NCBI GenBank assembly: GCA_037892935.1 | Contig: JAYXKI010000001.1 | Location: forward strand, 4,154,001-4,218,000 | DNA length: 64,000 nt | Direction: 5' to 3' | Source: Phlebopus portentosus | Taxonomy: Eukaryota > Basidiomycota > Agaricomycetes > Boletales > Boletinellaceae | In this document: positions 36,010 to 45,588 of the stretch, in pieces | Position numbering within the stretch: position 1 is the first letter of the stretch | Layout: every line of letters starts with the position of its first letter | Translations under genes and position numbers: made by a program | The notes under the pieces: model-generated | The model's database searches: none | What the model was told of the DNA's origin: nothing | What the model saw: only the letters and a program-made list of their open reading frames with translations

Positions 36010-38390
36010 CTACGTGAAAAAGCTACATATGCGCCTGATAATTTCCGAACCGGCTTGCCGACGTTCTTCCTTTGCCACGCCGTTGCCTAACACCGACTTG
36101 TTCTCGATCGCACGTCGTCCAAGGTACGGCATGACTTCCGAGAGTTTGCCATACGGGACGTACCTGGATAAGTGGGTAAGGTTGGAGAAGTCACGTAAAA
36201 GAAAATCTTTGAAGGCTAACTTTATTACAAATGGTTCGCTGGAGCGCGTCTTCTCGACGAGGTAGTCAGTCAGTGCGTCCCTCGTCCCTTCGTACCTCTC
36301 AATCAATTCGTGCACCTGGTATGAAATGAAATACATACCATAAAGTTGTCCAAGAGCAATCCGCTCTGCTGCGTCGTCGGTGATATGAATTACTTCCAAG
36401 CCTCCTTCATACGAACGCGTTGCAAGACTCTCACGCACGAACGCATCTAGTATATGCTCGCAGCTCTTCAGGTTGTGCGTTCCGAAGAGAACGCCTATCC
36501 TGGGCACTATAGGTTGGTTGGTACTACTCCCGCCTCGCTTTTGCTTCTCATGCATATGCGCGATTTCTTGGGCGACGTGCTTGATGAGCATACGCGCGCA
36601 GGTATCATAAACCTCGTCCGTTTCTGCCTTGTTTTCCCAGACAGGAGAAAGCGGTTCTGGAGAGATGCTAGGAGAAGATGGTGCATTATCGCCAGTACTA
36701 ACCGCCTTTGTTTCGGAATTTGCAAGCATCCGAGTAGCATGCGCAGACACCTCGAACGGGTGATATGCACCTCTCACGAGCTTCACTCCAAGTGCGTAAT
36801 TCCCCGCTTCTGCATCAAGAAGCGACTGGACCAAGTGCTCCGGGGTTCTGTAAATTTAAATTCCAAATGATAAGTCAAAACTTAGTGTGAGTATGAGAAC
36901 CGGGGTGAGTATTGCCACCTTCTCAGATAAGCCTGGAACGTGCCGTAGATAAGCGGTTGTACTGGAGGATAATCTTGTTCGGGACTGCCAGAAGTGCGGA
37001 ACCCCTTCCATAGGGTCCGCGTGAAGATTGACTGCGGGACAGGTTGAGGAAGACGATTGAACTCAGCCATGAGAGCGCGTTGATACGCGTCGATTGCAGG
37101 CTGTTCAGAATAGATATTCGTTAGTAAGAATCGCATGCATTTTGCTGACGGTAGTTACTCACTTGATACCAACTATATTAGGAAGGCGAGCTATTTAGCA
37201 GAGGCATCGTGAATTCAAGAGAAAATACCGGACCTATATTCTGCATCAATGATTATTTTGACGCCTCTCTCCTTCGCTCTTTGACAGATTCTGAATAAAT
37301 CTTTCCTCAACTCTCTCAAATCTTCCAGATCTTGCTTCTCCAATGGACTTTTCTCAGGGAGGCTAATGGGGTCAACATTAAGGACGTCAAAGTCCGACGG
37401 TCGTGGCGAACCCGGAAAGCATACGAGGCGGGCCGGACGCGGACGCGTATTGACCAAATGCTTAGAGAAGTTGATGAGTGCCTGAGCGTCGGGAAGCAGC
37501 GCGCTCTTCCGTTCGGAACAGAATTTATAATTAAGAAAGCTAGTCAAGTCTACTCTAAGAATAGAAAATGCGAGAGACGCACTAGCTTTACAGCTACCCA
37601 TGTCTTTCTTCCAGGAGAGTTTGAGCCATGGTTTCGCTTTCCCCTAAGCCGGTCTTCAAAATCGGCAGCGACGTCGATACATCGAATCATCTCATCGACA
37701 ATGTGCTTGTGCACCGGCTGGGCTTCGCCAGTTTCGGGTCCACGAATCTTCGCCTTTCCTGAAGCCTCATCCTCATCGACTTCGACGCTATATGCGAGCA
37801 AAGTCCCCTTGTTCTCAGTACGGAGTTTATTTAGCACTGGTAGAGTTTCAACAGCAGTCTCCCCGCCTACGAACTATAAACCTGACTATCAATAATAAGT
37901 CAATACACAAAAGATGAAAGCATCTTACCTGGGAAAAAAACGTTGCCCGTACAAAAGTATCAGTTAGATAGCTGATTCCAGGGATCGATAATAACGTTGA
38001 TAAGATGGTGGGGGAGTAGTCCACTAGCATTGGGATGCTGCACATCGAATAGACGATATAAGACCGGAGTAACGTGTTCATTGGTGTCTGGCGCCGACGA
38101 TATTGATGCTCGCAATCCTGACTCGCGTCGCTTTCTTCAAGAGATTTAGTTCTTCTCCAGTAAATGTATCCTGAGCTGCAGAGTAAACCAGCCGCAGACG
38201 CAATGATACCAATCCGAGTACGCCTGTGACGCGCATGTGTGCCGGGCCGAAATCCCGCTAAATTTGTGGAAAGCAGCCGACGTCCGACTCCTCCGCTCAC
38301 TGAGAGAGACCGTGCGGGAGGTTGCAAAACAGCTCTCCTGTAAGCGCTCGAGAGCATCGTGGTACGAGTCAAAAGAGGGCGAGAGAGCAT
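36010..38390 (-). CDS. PUT1: Mitochondrial proline dehydrogenase
   Basis: ATG 38390 opens MLSRPLLTRTTMLSSAYRRA, an Arg/Ser-rich amphipathic presequence typical of mitochondrial import; an in-frame ATG at 38429 would add 13 residues. A possible membrane segment (IGIIASAAGLLCSSGYIYW) follows. The catalytic half carries VKIIIDAEYRS, IYGTFQAYLRR, GVKLVRGAYHPFE, GVLFGTHNLKSCEHIL, ALGQLYGMYFISY and YVPYGKLSEVMPYLGRRAIE, the conserved FAD barrel of PRODH. The enzyme oxidises proline to pyrroline-5-carboxylate and passes electrons to ubiquinone on the inner membrane. A Ser/Pro-rich insertion lies between HPFEVSAH and VYDTCARML. About six introns; stop TAA-type end at 36010. Confidence 0.9.
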
Positions 38391-38429
38391 CTTTGCCAGA
38401 GATTTCGGTAAGAATTTAGTACTATGCAT

Positions 38430-39275
38430 GTACTGATTATTGATAGTACACGCATGGCAAGGCAGGCAACTCGATAGGAAGCGATAACAAAACATTCCGC
38501 ATTCTTCTTTCTTCCCCGCTGTCCCGCGTTTATCTCATGAGGTAAAAATCTGGCCGCTTTTGAATGTACTCTTTCGGGCCATCGACAGCCGACGAGAGAT
38601 GCGGAAAATCATGGTGGGACTTTTAGTAAAGCACGTATATCAGAAGTATGACTTTAACCAAAGCAAGCAATATATACCCTATGTTCTGGTTCACCTTTCC
38701 ATGGTAAGGAGAATTATATACGCGAGCTTTCTCTGTCGATATGACTTGATAATGGGCGTCAAATGCATTTCGATATGATAATATATGACTGATTGACCAT
38801 CACAAGTTTATATAATATGTCATGTGATGTGGCTCAATTTTGGAAGATTATGTCATATAAGCTCCGAGTCCAGGACGCATGCACCTCACTCAACGCCCGA
38901 AATAATTGAAAACTTTTTTTTTTCTACGAGAAAAAACCGGCGGAAACATAGATTTTATGATCAGTCTTACTCAGGCCGGTTGCTCACTCTTACTCAAGGA
39001 CGCATCAAGGCGGGGATCACATTGACTCACAAAACCGGATTTGGTCCGTGCGCTCTGCGTAATGTGTCTCTCACTCATCGAATCATTGTATTTGCGACAG
39101 ACTAATCTTCAAGTTCATGCGCGCGCAATACGCATCAAATCATTCAGATCTGATCCTTTGCTTTCCTACCAGATCCGAATTGGAATCACAGGTTGGCCGG
39201 AAGCCTTATCCGTCACGTTGCAATCAGCATCGCTGCAACCTGTGCTTCAGTTCCTGTGCACTGAGCGTCTGTGGA
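38430..39275. other. Intergenic, left flank of the retrotransposon
   Basis: PUT1 promoter plus about 0.5 kb of AT-rich sequence with an A/T run near 38910. No gene is supported. It was continuous with 45293-45588 before the copia insertion. Confidence 0.4.
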
Positions 39276-39280
39276 GGTAC
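39276..39280. repeat. Target-site duplication, left copy
   Basis: GGTAC here and at 45288-45292 flank the element; five bases is the usual duplication length for copia integrases. Confidence 0.75.
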
Positions 39281-39447
39281 TATTGAGACGGAAACTCTAT
39301 CTTGTATTATGTAACATTAGCACGTGCTGTATCAGTAGTATATAAAAGCCTCTGGTAGGCTATCGTGTAATATAAGGATTCGCTTCCTCTCGTATCACCG
39401 TACGTATGTCTTCGTACTGAAGACCCGTTAAGCTCATTCCTTTAAAA
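39281..39447 (+). repeat. 5' LTR
   Basis: Identical to 45121-45287. Contains a TATATAAAA promoter element at 39339-39347. Borders were set by the target duplication on the left and by the primer-binding site on the right. Confidence 0.92.
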
Positions 39448-39458
39448 GGTTATGAGCC
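39448..39458 (+). other. Primer-binding site matching internal initiator tRNA-Met
   Basis: GGTTATGAGCC directly follows the LTR and is the complement of the anticodon-stem-loop region (GGCTCATAACC) of eukaryotic initiator tRNA-Met. Copia elements of insects prime from a cleaved half of this tRNA, and the same is inferred here. Confidence 0.7.
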
Positions 39459-39796
39459 TTGCCTACCCCGCAAAGAAAACTTATTCGGATTTAACATTCG
39501 TCGATACGGTGCACATAACAACGAGAACATACACGTTTACTACGTTCCTAGAACGCGATCCAGAAAATTTAGTTCCGTACAGGATATACCGAAATTACTA
39601 CGAATACGACGAAATACTATTTCCTGGGGTAAAAGAATGTCAACTATCACCGCACACGCTTCATACAGAACGACTGGACAGAGTACGCCTGATGAATATC
39701 CAGCAGCACGAGATGACTGGCACCGGGTGGATGAAAAGAGAGATGGAGAGAGCCAAACAACAACACGGTATAATCGTTCACAGGGAAATCGTGTAA
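39452..39796 (+). CDS. Leader reading frame of the retrotransposon
   Basis: A 114-codon frame starts with an ATG inside the primer-binding site and overlaps the first 160 bases of the gag-pol frame in a different phase. The protein is rich in Tyr, Thr and charged residues (MSLAYPAKKTYSDLTF...) and resembles nothing I know. It may be a real N-terminal gag portion joined by frameshift or splicing, an upstream frame controlling gag-pol, or chance. Confidence 0.35.
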   Translation: MSLAYPAKKTYSDLTFVDTVHITTRTYTFTTFLERDPENLVPYRIYRNYYEYDEILFPGVKECQLSPHTLHTERLDRVRLMNIQQHEMTGTGWMKREMERAKQQHGIIVHREIV

Positions 39797-42700
39797 CTTT
39801 TACTACCGAACATAGACGTTTTTACCATTATGCTCCGATTGAACAACCACAACATCAACAGCAACAACGACGACCTCGTAGAGTAAGAAATGCTGGAACA
39901 CAAACAATTAACGTTGTGGTAATGAGACAGGGGAGATTCATGCACTCGGGAGCGGAGCAACCGAGAATTGAGGAACCTTACCTCGAAAGAATAAACATTC
40001 CCGAACAACCCGAAGTTCCGTTAACCCAATTACCATATGGGGAATCACAAGACGCAACGGAAATTAATCCAATAGATGAGACTCGTAATGAGCAAAACGA
40101 AGATGAAGAATCTGCAAATGAAACTGATCATGCGAGCCAGCAAACTCGAGTAAGCTCTCATCCAACGCATATAAGCGCACCACGAACACCGCCTGAAAAT
40201 CAGAACAATCCGCCTCCTAGCCCATCAATACCTTCTAGCTCATCTAGCTCTTCATCATCATCTTCATCCTCAATGGCAGCACAAGCACCACCAGCTCCAG
40301 TGCCTACACCACCACCTCAACCACCCGCTCACATTTTTTACACTCCGGATCTTGAATTCCGTGATGTTAACGAAGCATTCAAGGGCATCGAAAAACTGCA
40401 ACCGAGCGGTTCTAATTTCAAAATGTGGAACATACGTGTTCACACAACGATACGCGCGATGGGGTTAGGTGATCATTTGATTGCTACCCCTGAGGCAACT
40501 GACTTAGACGGTCAGCGAACCAACGATCAACTTATTTCTGTCCTTCAATCAAGACTACCCGATACAATTCTAGCGAATATGATTGGTTTTCAAACCGTCA
40601 TTTTATTTATGGGTTATCTTCGAACTAGGTTTGACGTGCGCACAACAGTTACTTCTGCAATAGAAGTATCGAAATTATTTAACGTTCGAGGACACGTTAC
40701 CGAATTCGATAAAACTTTAGACAAGTTACAACAAATTTACGGTCTACTCGCGCAGCACAACAAGACACCGACAGATGACACGTACCTGTCGGCCATTCAG
40801 AATTCAACCCCACCGCAGTATAGCTATGTTTTCCAACAGCTACAGGCGCGTATAGATTTCTACAACGCTACCCGAACTGCGGGACAACCCATTAGGTCTA
40901 TCACACCGAACGAACTAATCGCCGAACTACGTGCGGCTTTTGCAAATTATGTGGCGCAAAAACAACCGTCTTCTCACCCAAGTCCCTTTCGGGGGAGACC
41001 AATTTCCACCCGAGCACGAAGTTTTTCTCATCGGTCGCAATACCAACGCGGTATGAATAGGGGCACGAATTATCAACACCCCTCGAATACAAATTATCAC
41101 GGATCTTCGACACCTTTTTGGAAAGGTTCTTGGGATCGAAACTCTTTTCGTGGACGAGGTAGAGGCCGATCAAACTTTAGCCACAAACCCTTTACCCCGT
41201 TTACGCATGCGATAATGGGAGCACCTCAGTGCTTCAATTGCAAGAAATTCGGTCATCTATCAAAAGATTGCCGTGCGCCACCTACACCCCAAACAGTTAA
41301 AGTTCGACAAACTCGTACAAACAACGTTGGATCCACATCTTCGCTTACACAAGCACCGGCGAATTATTTGAATCCGAATGCGGCTGCTCAAGCTATCATT
41401 CCTTCTTACGCATTACCCTCATCTAACTCAGCACGCATCGAAGAAGTGAATATGGCTCAAATGCGTTCAGGTACACCGACTTTGTCTCCCGAATCTAACT
41501 TTCCAGTGGTAACTCCACAACCAACAACGCTTGATCTTTCGGACGATGACAACGTCAACGAGAATCAAAAGCGTATTCGACTCTGGCAAGCATCCAATAA
41601 TCCGTTCGAACCACCTGCGAAACGACAACAAACAGTCGCTACTCAACTGGCATCCGAATCACCAGCCGGCACAAATTATGTCGATGATTTCTTTAGACAA
41701 CTATCGATGGAACAAGACCCCGATGACGACGGAATTTTTTATGGCGAAAAATCACTTCCGCAGTTACTTGAACCAATCGGAGCCGTTCATTCATTTGGCT
41801 GGTACAAAGCTGATGAAGACGCGGAAATCGAGATGGGTTTTCACCCTAACAACCTCAAAGGCGAAGCGACACCAGAGACGATCAGGAAAGCAGCCATCAA
41901 ACGTGGCAAACAAGTGAACATTATCGAACGTGAAACGACGATACCTGAAGATACGCAAATGGAATATGCTGAAACGGTGAGTTTTGCAAACGCACTACTT
42001 GATTCTGGTGCTAGCATTCATGTTACACCATATCGAAAAATTTTAACGAATATTACTGACTGTGAACCAATTACAGTCAGGACAGCCGATGACACCGCCA
42101 TCACCGTTTCTCAAAAAGGCGATGTGAAGCTTATTTTGTTTAAAGTGAACAACAACGTTTGCACGTCTGAAAACTGTACGATAATAAAATTGTCAAATGT
42201 CTATTTATCGCCAAAATTCAAATGCACTTTGATCTCACAAGCAGTAATGTGTGATAACGACTTCAAATTTATAACGGAGAAAAATATTTGTACTATAATA
42301 AAAAACAACCGACATCTAGGAACAATAATTAGGTCGGAAAGAAAATTATACGAAGTCAGAATTTATAACGATCCTAATTTAAGACCAAATATCATCGCCA
42401 CAATAACAATTGATGAATTACATCGAAAACTCGGACATATAAGTTATGGCTACATACGAAAAATGTTAAAAGATCATCCAGAGATAATAACTGAAAAAAT
42501 TATAGACGATAACACAACAAAAAATTGCATTGATTGCACAAAAGCAAACATTTCACGAAATATAATTCCGCATCAAAGGAAATCACCATTAGCAAATAAC
42601 TTTGGTGATCTTTTTCATATGGATATATGGGGTCCAGCGCCAACATTGGCGTTAAATTCGATATCTTATCTATTAACTTTAGTCGATGACTCAACACGAT

Positions 42701-45078
42701 GGTCAGAAATGTTACCATTAAAACATAAAAATGACGCGTATACTGAATATATAAAATATTCTACGAAGATAAAATTACATAATGGAGTAACTATAAAAAC
42801 ATTACAATCAGATAATGATTCTGTATTTTTATCAAAAGATTTTACAGACTATCTCGATTCTCAAGGAACAATTCGAAAACTTACGGTACATGATACACCT
42901 CAACAAAATGGGGTGGCAGAACGAATGCATCAAACTATTTTTAACCACGTACGATCAATGCTAACAGCAAAAAATTTACCGCAACGATTATGGTATTACG
43001 CAGCACAACATGCATTGTTTATAACAAATAGATCCCCAAAAAGCGCAATAAATTTCGAAACTCCATTTAAAAAACGATTTACTGCCAATTATATTTTAGA
43101 CGGTCTTTATGAATTCGGTCAAGACGTCATTTATCGAAAAGAAAATGTTAATAAACTACAAAATAAAGGAATTATAGGGAAATTTGTCGGATATGACTCA
43201 AATACAAAAGACGGAATTTTCGTATATCATGACTCAAAAGTAACAACGGAACGAAATGTCGAGTTCATAATTTCAAAACAAATTCGAACTCAAGGGGAGA
43301 AAGATAAAATTGATCCATCAGAAATATTAGAACAGCAACCACCTAATAACGAAAATGAAAACAATGAAACAACAATAAAAGAAAGATTACAGAGACATCG
43401 TGAACCATCTCGTAAGAAACGAGAAGCTGGCCTAGCAATAGAAAAACAAGAAGATATTTCAATTTTCTTAACGGAATTTAATCTCGAATTAAACAAAAGT
43501 ATGAAAACACCAATAACATACTTAGACATATTCAAAAGACCTGATCATAGCAAATGGCGAGAAGCTATGAAAAATGAAGTAGATTCTTTAATAGAACACG
43601 ATACATGGATATATGAATATCCACCACCAAATACCAATATTGTTGGCTCAAGATTCGTTTATAACATAAAATATAAAGCTGATGGAACGATCGACAAATA
43701 TAAAGCCAGATTAGTTGCACAAGGATTCAGCCAAATAGATGGTATCGATTATTTTTCACAAGACACATTTGCACCTGTAGCGAAACTATCAACAGCGAGA
43801 TTATTATTACATTGGGCAGCAGCCAATGATTATGAAATCCATCAAATTGATATCAAATCAGCATATTTGTATGGAGAATTAAATGATGATGAAATCATAT
43901 ACATGAGACCACCACCGGGAAATTTTTGTAAAAACATAAAACCTGGACAAGTCCTACGATTAAAAAAGGCATTATACGGTTTAAAACAATCAGGTCGACG
44001 ATGGTATAAGAAAATTAATGAAATATTAAACACCGCCGGACTAACGAGATCAATTGAAGATTATGCGGTATTTTACCGATGGACTTTAAGAAAACCAGAT
44101 TTGATCACATTTATGCATGTAGACGACATTACAATAATAAGCCAAACTAAAGGCATAAAAGACCAATTAATATCGGATATCAAAAGATTCGTAAACTTAA
44201 CCGACAATGGTGAAATCCATTGGTTACTCGGTATCGAGATGAAAAGAAATAGATTCGATCGGACCATATTATTAAGACAAAAGAAATATATAGAAGATAT
44301 CACAACGAGATTTGGGATAGAAGAAGAAAGAACACGTCAAACACCAATGATACCAAAAAGCAAATTAACTTCAAATTATGGAGAACCAAATCTTGAAGAC
44401 AGAAAACTGTTTATGAGTTTAGTAGGATCAATTCGTTATGCAGCTGACGCAACGCGACCCGATGTGGCATATGTTGCCGGTCAGTTAGCTCGTCATTTAC
44501 AAAACCCAGATAAAAATCATATTAATGCTGCTAGATATGCTTTATCATATTTAAATACAACAAAAGATAAATGGTTAAAGCTTGGAGGACGCTATCCACT
44601 AATAATAGATGGATACTGCGATTCAGACGGAGCAATAACTGAAGGATATAAAGCGATAAATGGATATATTTTCTCGATTCGAAACTCATCGTTTTCGTGG
44701 TCATCAAAACGACAAGATTTAGTACCAGCTTCAGTTTACGAAGCTGAAATCCAAGCACTTCAACATGCTACTAAAGAAGCTATATGGATAAAGCATTTTA
44801 CTGAAGAATTAAATTTGAAAGATAATGAACGATCAATTACATTGTATTCTGACAATCAAGCAGCAATCAAAGTAGTAAATTCTGAAGAATTTTCTCATGA
44901 CATTCGAACGAAACATCTAGATCGAAGAAGAGCATTCGTACATTGTTATGTTCAAAATCATTCGATTCGAGTTGAATATGTTAACACTACAAATCAAAGA
45001 GCCGACACATTGACGAAATCACTCAATGTAAAACAATTCAATCATTTAAATTCGTTGATAGGATTGACCGATGGTTAA
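39637..45078 (+). CDS. Copia gag-pol polyprotein, uninterrupted
   Basis: One frame of 1813 codons. A gag-like region with a polyserine run (about 40230-40275) ends in the zinc knuckle CFNCKKFGHLSKDC at residues 532-545. Protease has DSGAS from D789. Integrase has an HHCC finger (H929 to C964/C967) and the acidic triad D996, D1059, E1095 with the typical D35E spacing. Reverse transcriptase carries QGFSQIDGIDYF, DIKSAYLYGELN, LKKALYGLKQSGRRWY and the catalytic HVDD at 1495-1497. RNase H has YCDSDGA, EAEIQAL and LYSDNQAA, ending near ADTLTKSL. Nothing is missing. Base composition changes inside the frame: the gag-protease part is balanced, the rest from about 42150 is very A-rich. Confidence 0.95.
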   Translation: MSTITAHASYRTTGQSTPDEYPAARDDWHRVDEKRDGESQTTTRYNRSQGNRVTFTTEHRRFYHYAPIEQPQHQQQQRRPRRVRNAGTQTINVVVMRQGRFMHSGAEQPRIEEPYLERINIPEQPEVPLTQLPYGESQDATEINPIDETRNEQNEDEESANETDHASQQTRVSSHPTHISAPRTPPENQNNPPPSPSIPSSSSSSSSSSSSSMAAQAPPAPVPTPPPQPPAHIFYTPDLEFRDVNEAFKGIEKLQPSGSNFKMWNIRVHTTIRAMGLGDHLIATPEATDLDGQRTNDQLISVLQSRLPDTILANMIGFQTVILFMGYLRTRFDVRTTVTSAIEVSKLFNVRGHVTEFDKTLDKLQQIYGLLAQHNKTPTDDTYLSAIQNSTPPQYSYVFQQLQARIDFYNATRTAGQPIRSITPNELIAELRAAFANYVAQKQPSSHPSPFRGRPISTRARSFSHRSQYQRGMNRGTNYQHPSNTNYHGSSTPFWKGSWDRNSFRGRGRGRSNFSHKPFTPFTHAIMGAPQCFNCKKFGHLSKDCRAPPTPQTVKVRQTRTNNVGSTSSLTQAPANYLNPNAAAQAIIPSYALPSSNSARIEEVNMAQMRSGTPTLSPESNFPVVTPQPTTLDLSDDDNVNENQKRIRLWQASNNPFEPPAKRQQTVATQLASESPAGTNYVDDFFRQLSMEQDPDDDGIFYGEKSLPQLLEPIGAVHSFGWYKADEDAEIEMGFHPNNLKGEATPETIRKAAIKRGKQVNIIERETTIPEDTQMEYAETVSFANALLDSGASIHVTPYRKILTNITDCEPITVRTADDTAITVSQKGDVKLILFKVNNNVCTSENCTIIKLSNVYLSPKFKCTLISQAVMCDNDFKFITEKNICTIIKNNRHLGTIIRSERKLYEVRIYNDPNLRPNIIATITIDELHRKLGHISYGYIRKMLKDHPEIITEKIIDDNTTKNCIDCTKANISRNIIPHQRKSPLANNFGDLFHMDIWGPAPTLALNSISYLLTLVDDSTRWSEMLPLKHKNDAYTEYIKYSTKIKLHNGVTIKTLQSDNDSVFLSKDFTDYLDSQGTIRKLTVHDTPQQNGVAERMHQTIFNHVRSMLTAKNLPQRLWYYAAQHALFITNRSPKSAINFETPFKKRFTANYILDGLYEFGQDVIYRKENVNKLQNKGIIGKFVGYDSNTKDGIFVYHDSKVTTERNVEFIISKQIRTQGEKDKIDPSEILEQQPPNNENENNETTIKERLQRHREPSRKKREAGLAIEKQEDISIFLTEFNLELNKSMKTPITYLDIFKRPDHSKWREAMKNEVDSLIEHDTWIYEYPPPNTNIVGSRFVYNIKYKADGTIDKYKARLVAQGFSQIDGIDYFSQDTFAPVAKLSTARLLLHWAAANDYEIHQIDIKSAYLYGELNDDEIIYMRPPPGNFCKNIKPGQVLRLKKALYGLKQSGRRWYKKINEILNTAGLTRSIEDYAVFYRWTLRKPDLITFMHVDDITIISQTKGIKDQLISDIKRFVNLTDNGEIHWLLGIEMKRNRFDRTILLRQKKYIEDITTRFGIEEERTRQTPMIPKSKLTSNYGEPNLEDRKLFMSLVGSIRYAADATRPDVAYVAGQLARHLQNPDKNHINAARYALSYLNTTKDKWLKLGGRYPLIIDGYCDSDGAITEGYKAINGYIFSIRNSSFSWSSKRQDLVPASVYEAEIQALQHATKEAIWIKHFTEELNLKDNERSITLYSDNQAAIKVVNSEEFSHDIRTKHLDRRRAFVHCYVQNHSIRVEYVNTTNQRADTLTKSLNVKQFNHLNSLIGLTDG

Positions 45079-45111
45079 TCACAATCTAAGAAGATATAAC
45101 CTTATTAGATT

Positions 45112-45120
45112 GAAGGGGAG
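45112..45120 (+). other. Polypurine tract
   Basis: GAAGGGGAG immediately precedes the 3' LTR, as required for plus-strand priming. Confidence 0.8.
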
Positions 45121-45287
45121 TATTGAGACGGAAACTCTATCTTGTATTATGTAACATTAGCACGTGCTGTATCAGTAGTATATAAAAGCCTCTGGTAGGC
45201 TATCGTGTAATATAAGGATTCGCTTCCTCTCGTATCACCGTACGTATGTCTTCGTACTGAAGACCCGTTAAGCTCATTCCTTTAAAA
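45121..45287 (+). repeat. 3' LTR
   Basis: Identical to 39281-39447 and followed by the right GGTAC duplication (45288-45292). Confidence 0.92.
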
Positions 45288-45292
45288 GGTAC

Positions 45293-45588
45293 CTCGTCAA
45301 GTCAGGCTTTCTTGGATATGCGAATGCGGGTATTTCCCTAGGCATGGACTTTCACGAACCGCATATTGTGCTGATATCCATCCTGGACACTTTGCGCACA
45401 AGGGTACGATGACTCGTCCATGTTACTCCTATCACAACGGAAAGCTATGCAAGTGTTCGGCAGATTAGTACAATGCGCGCCTTTACTGATCAGGACTTCA
45501 TCAGAACCCAATTTGTGTGTACGTATAAATACGACTTTCTCACTGTTTGACGCCGTGAACGGCCTTGACTTTCTTCTCATTCACAACG
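45293..45588 (+). promoter_or_regulatory. Promoter of BCS1-like gene A, cut by the retrotransposon
   Basis: TATAAATA at 45524-45531 lies 58 bases before the ATG at 45589. The region upstream of 45293 was displaced by the 6 kb insertion. Confidence 0.5.

Larger units (their letters stand above)
39281..45287 (+). mobile_element. Complete Ty1/copia LTR retrotransposon
   Basis: All structural parts are present in order: 167-base LTR, primer-binding site, single long gag-pol frame, polypurine tract and second LTR. The two LTRs are identical by direct comparison, and a GGTAC duplication flanks the element. The domain order gag, protease, integrase, reverse transcriptase, RNase H defines the copia superfamily. 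The LTR ends are TA...AA rather than the usual TG...CA. No stop or frameshift is seen in the pol frame, so insertion was recent and the copy may be active. It sits between PUT1 and a BCS1-like gene, in the orientation of the latter. Confidence 0.95.
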
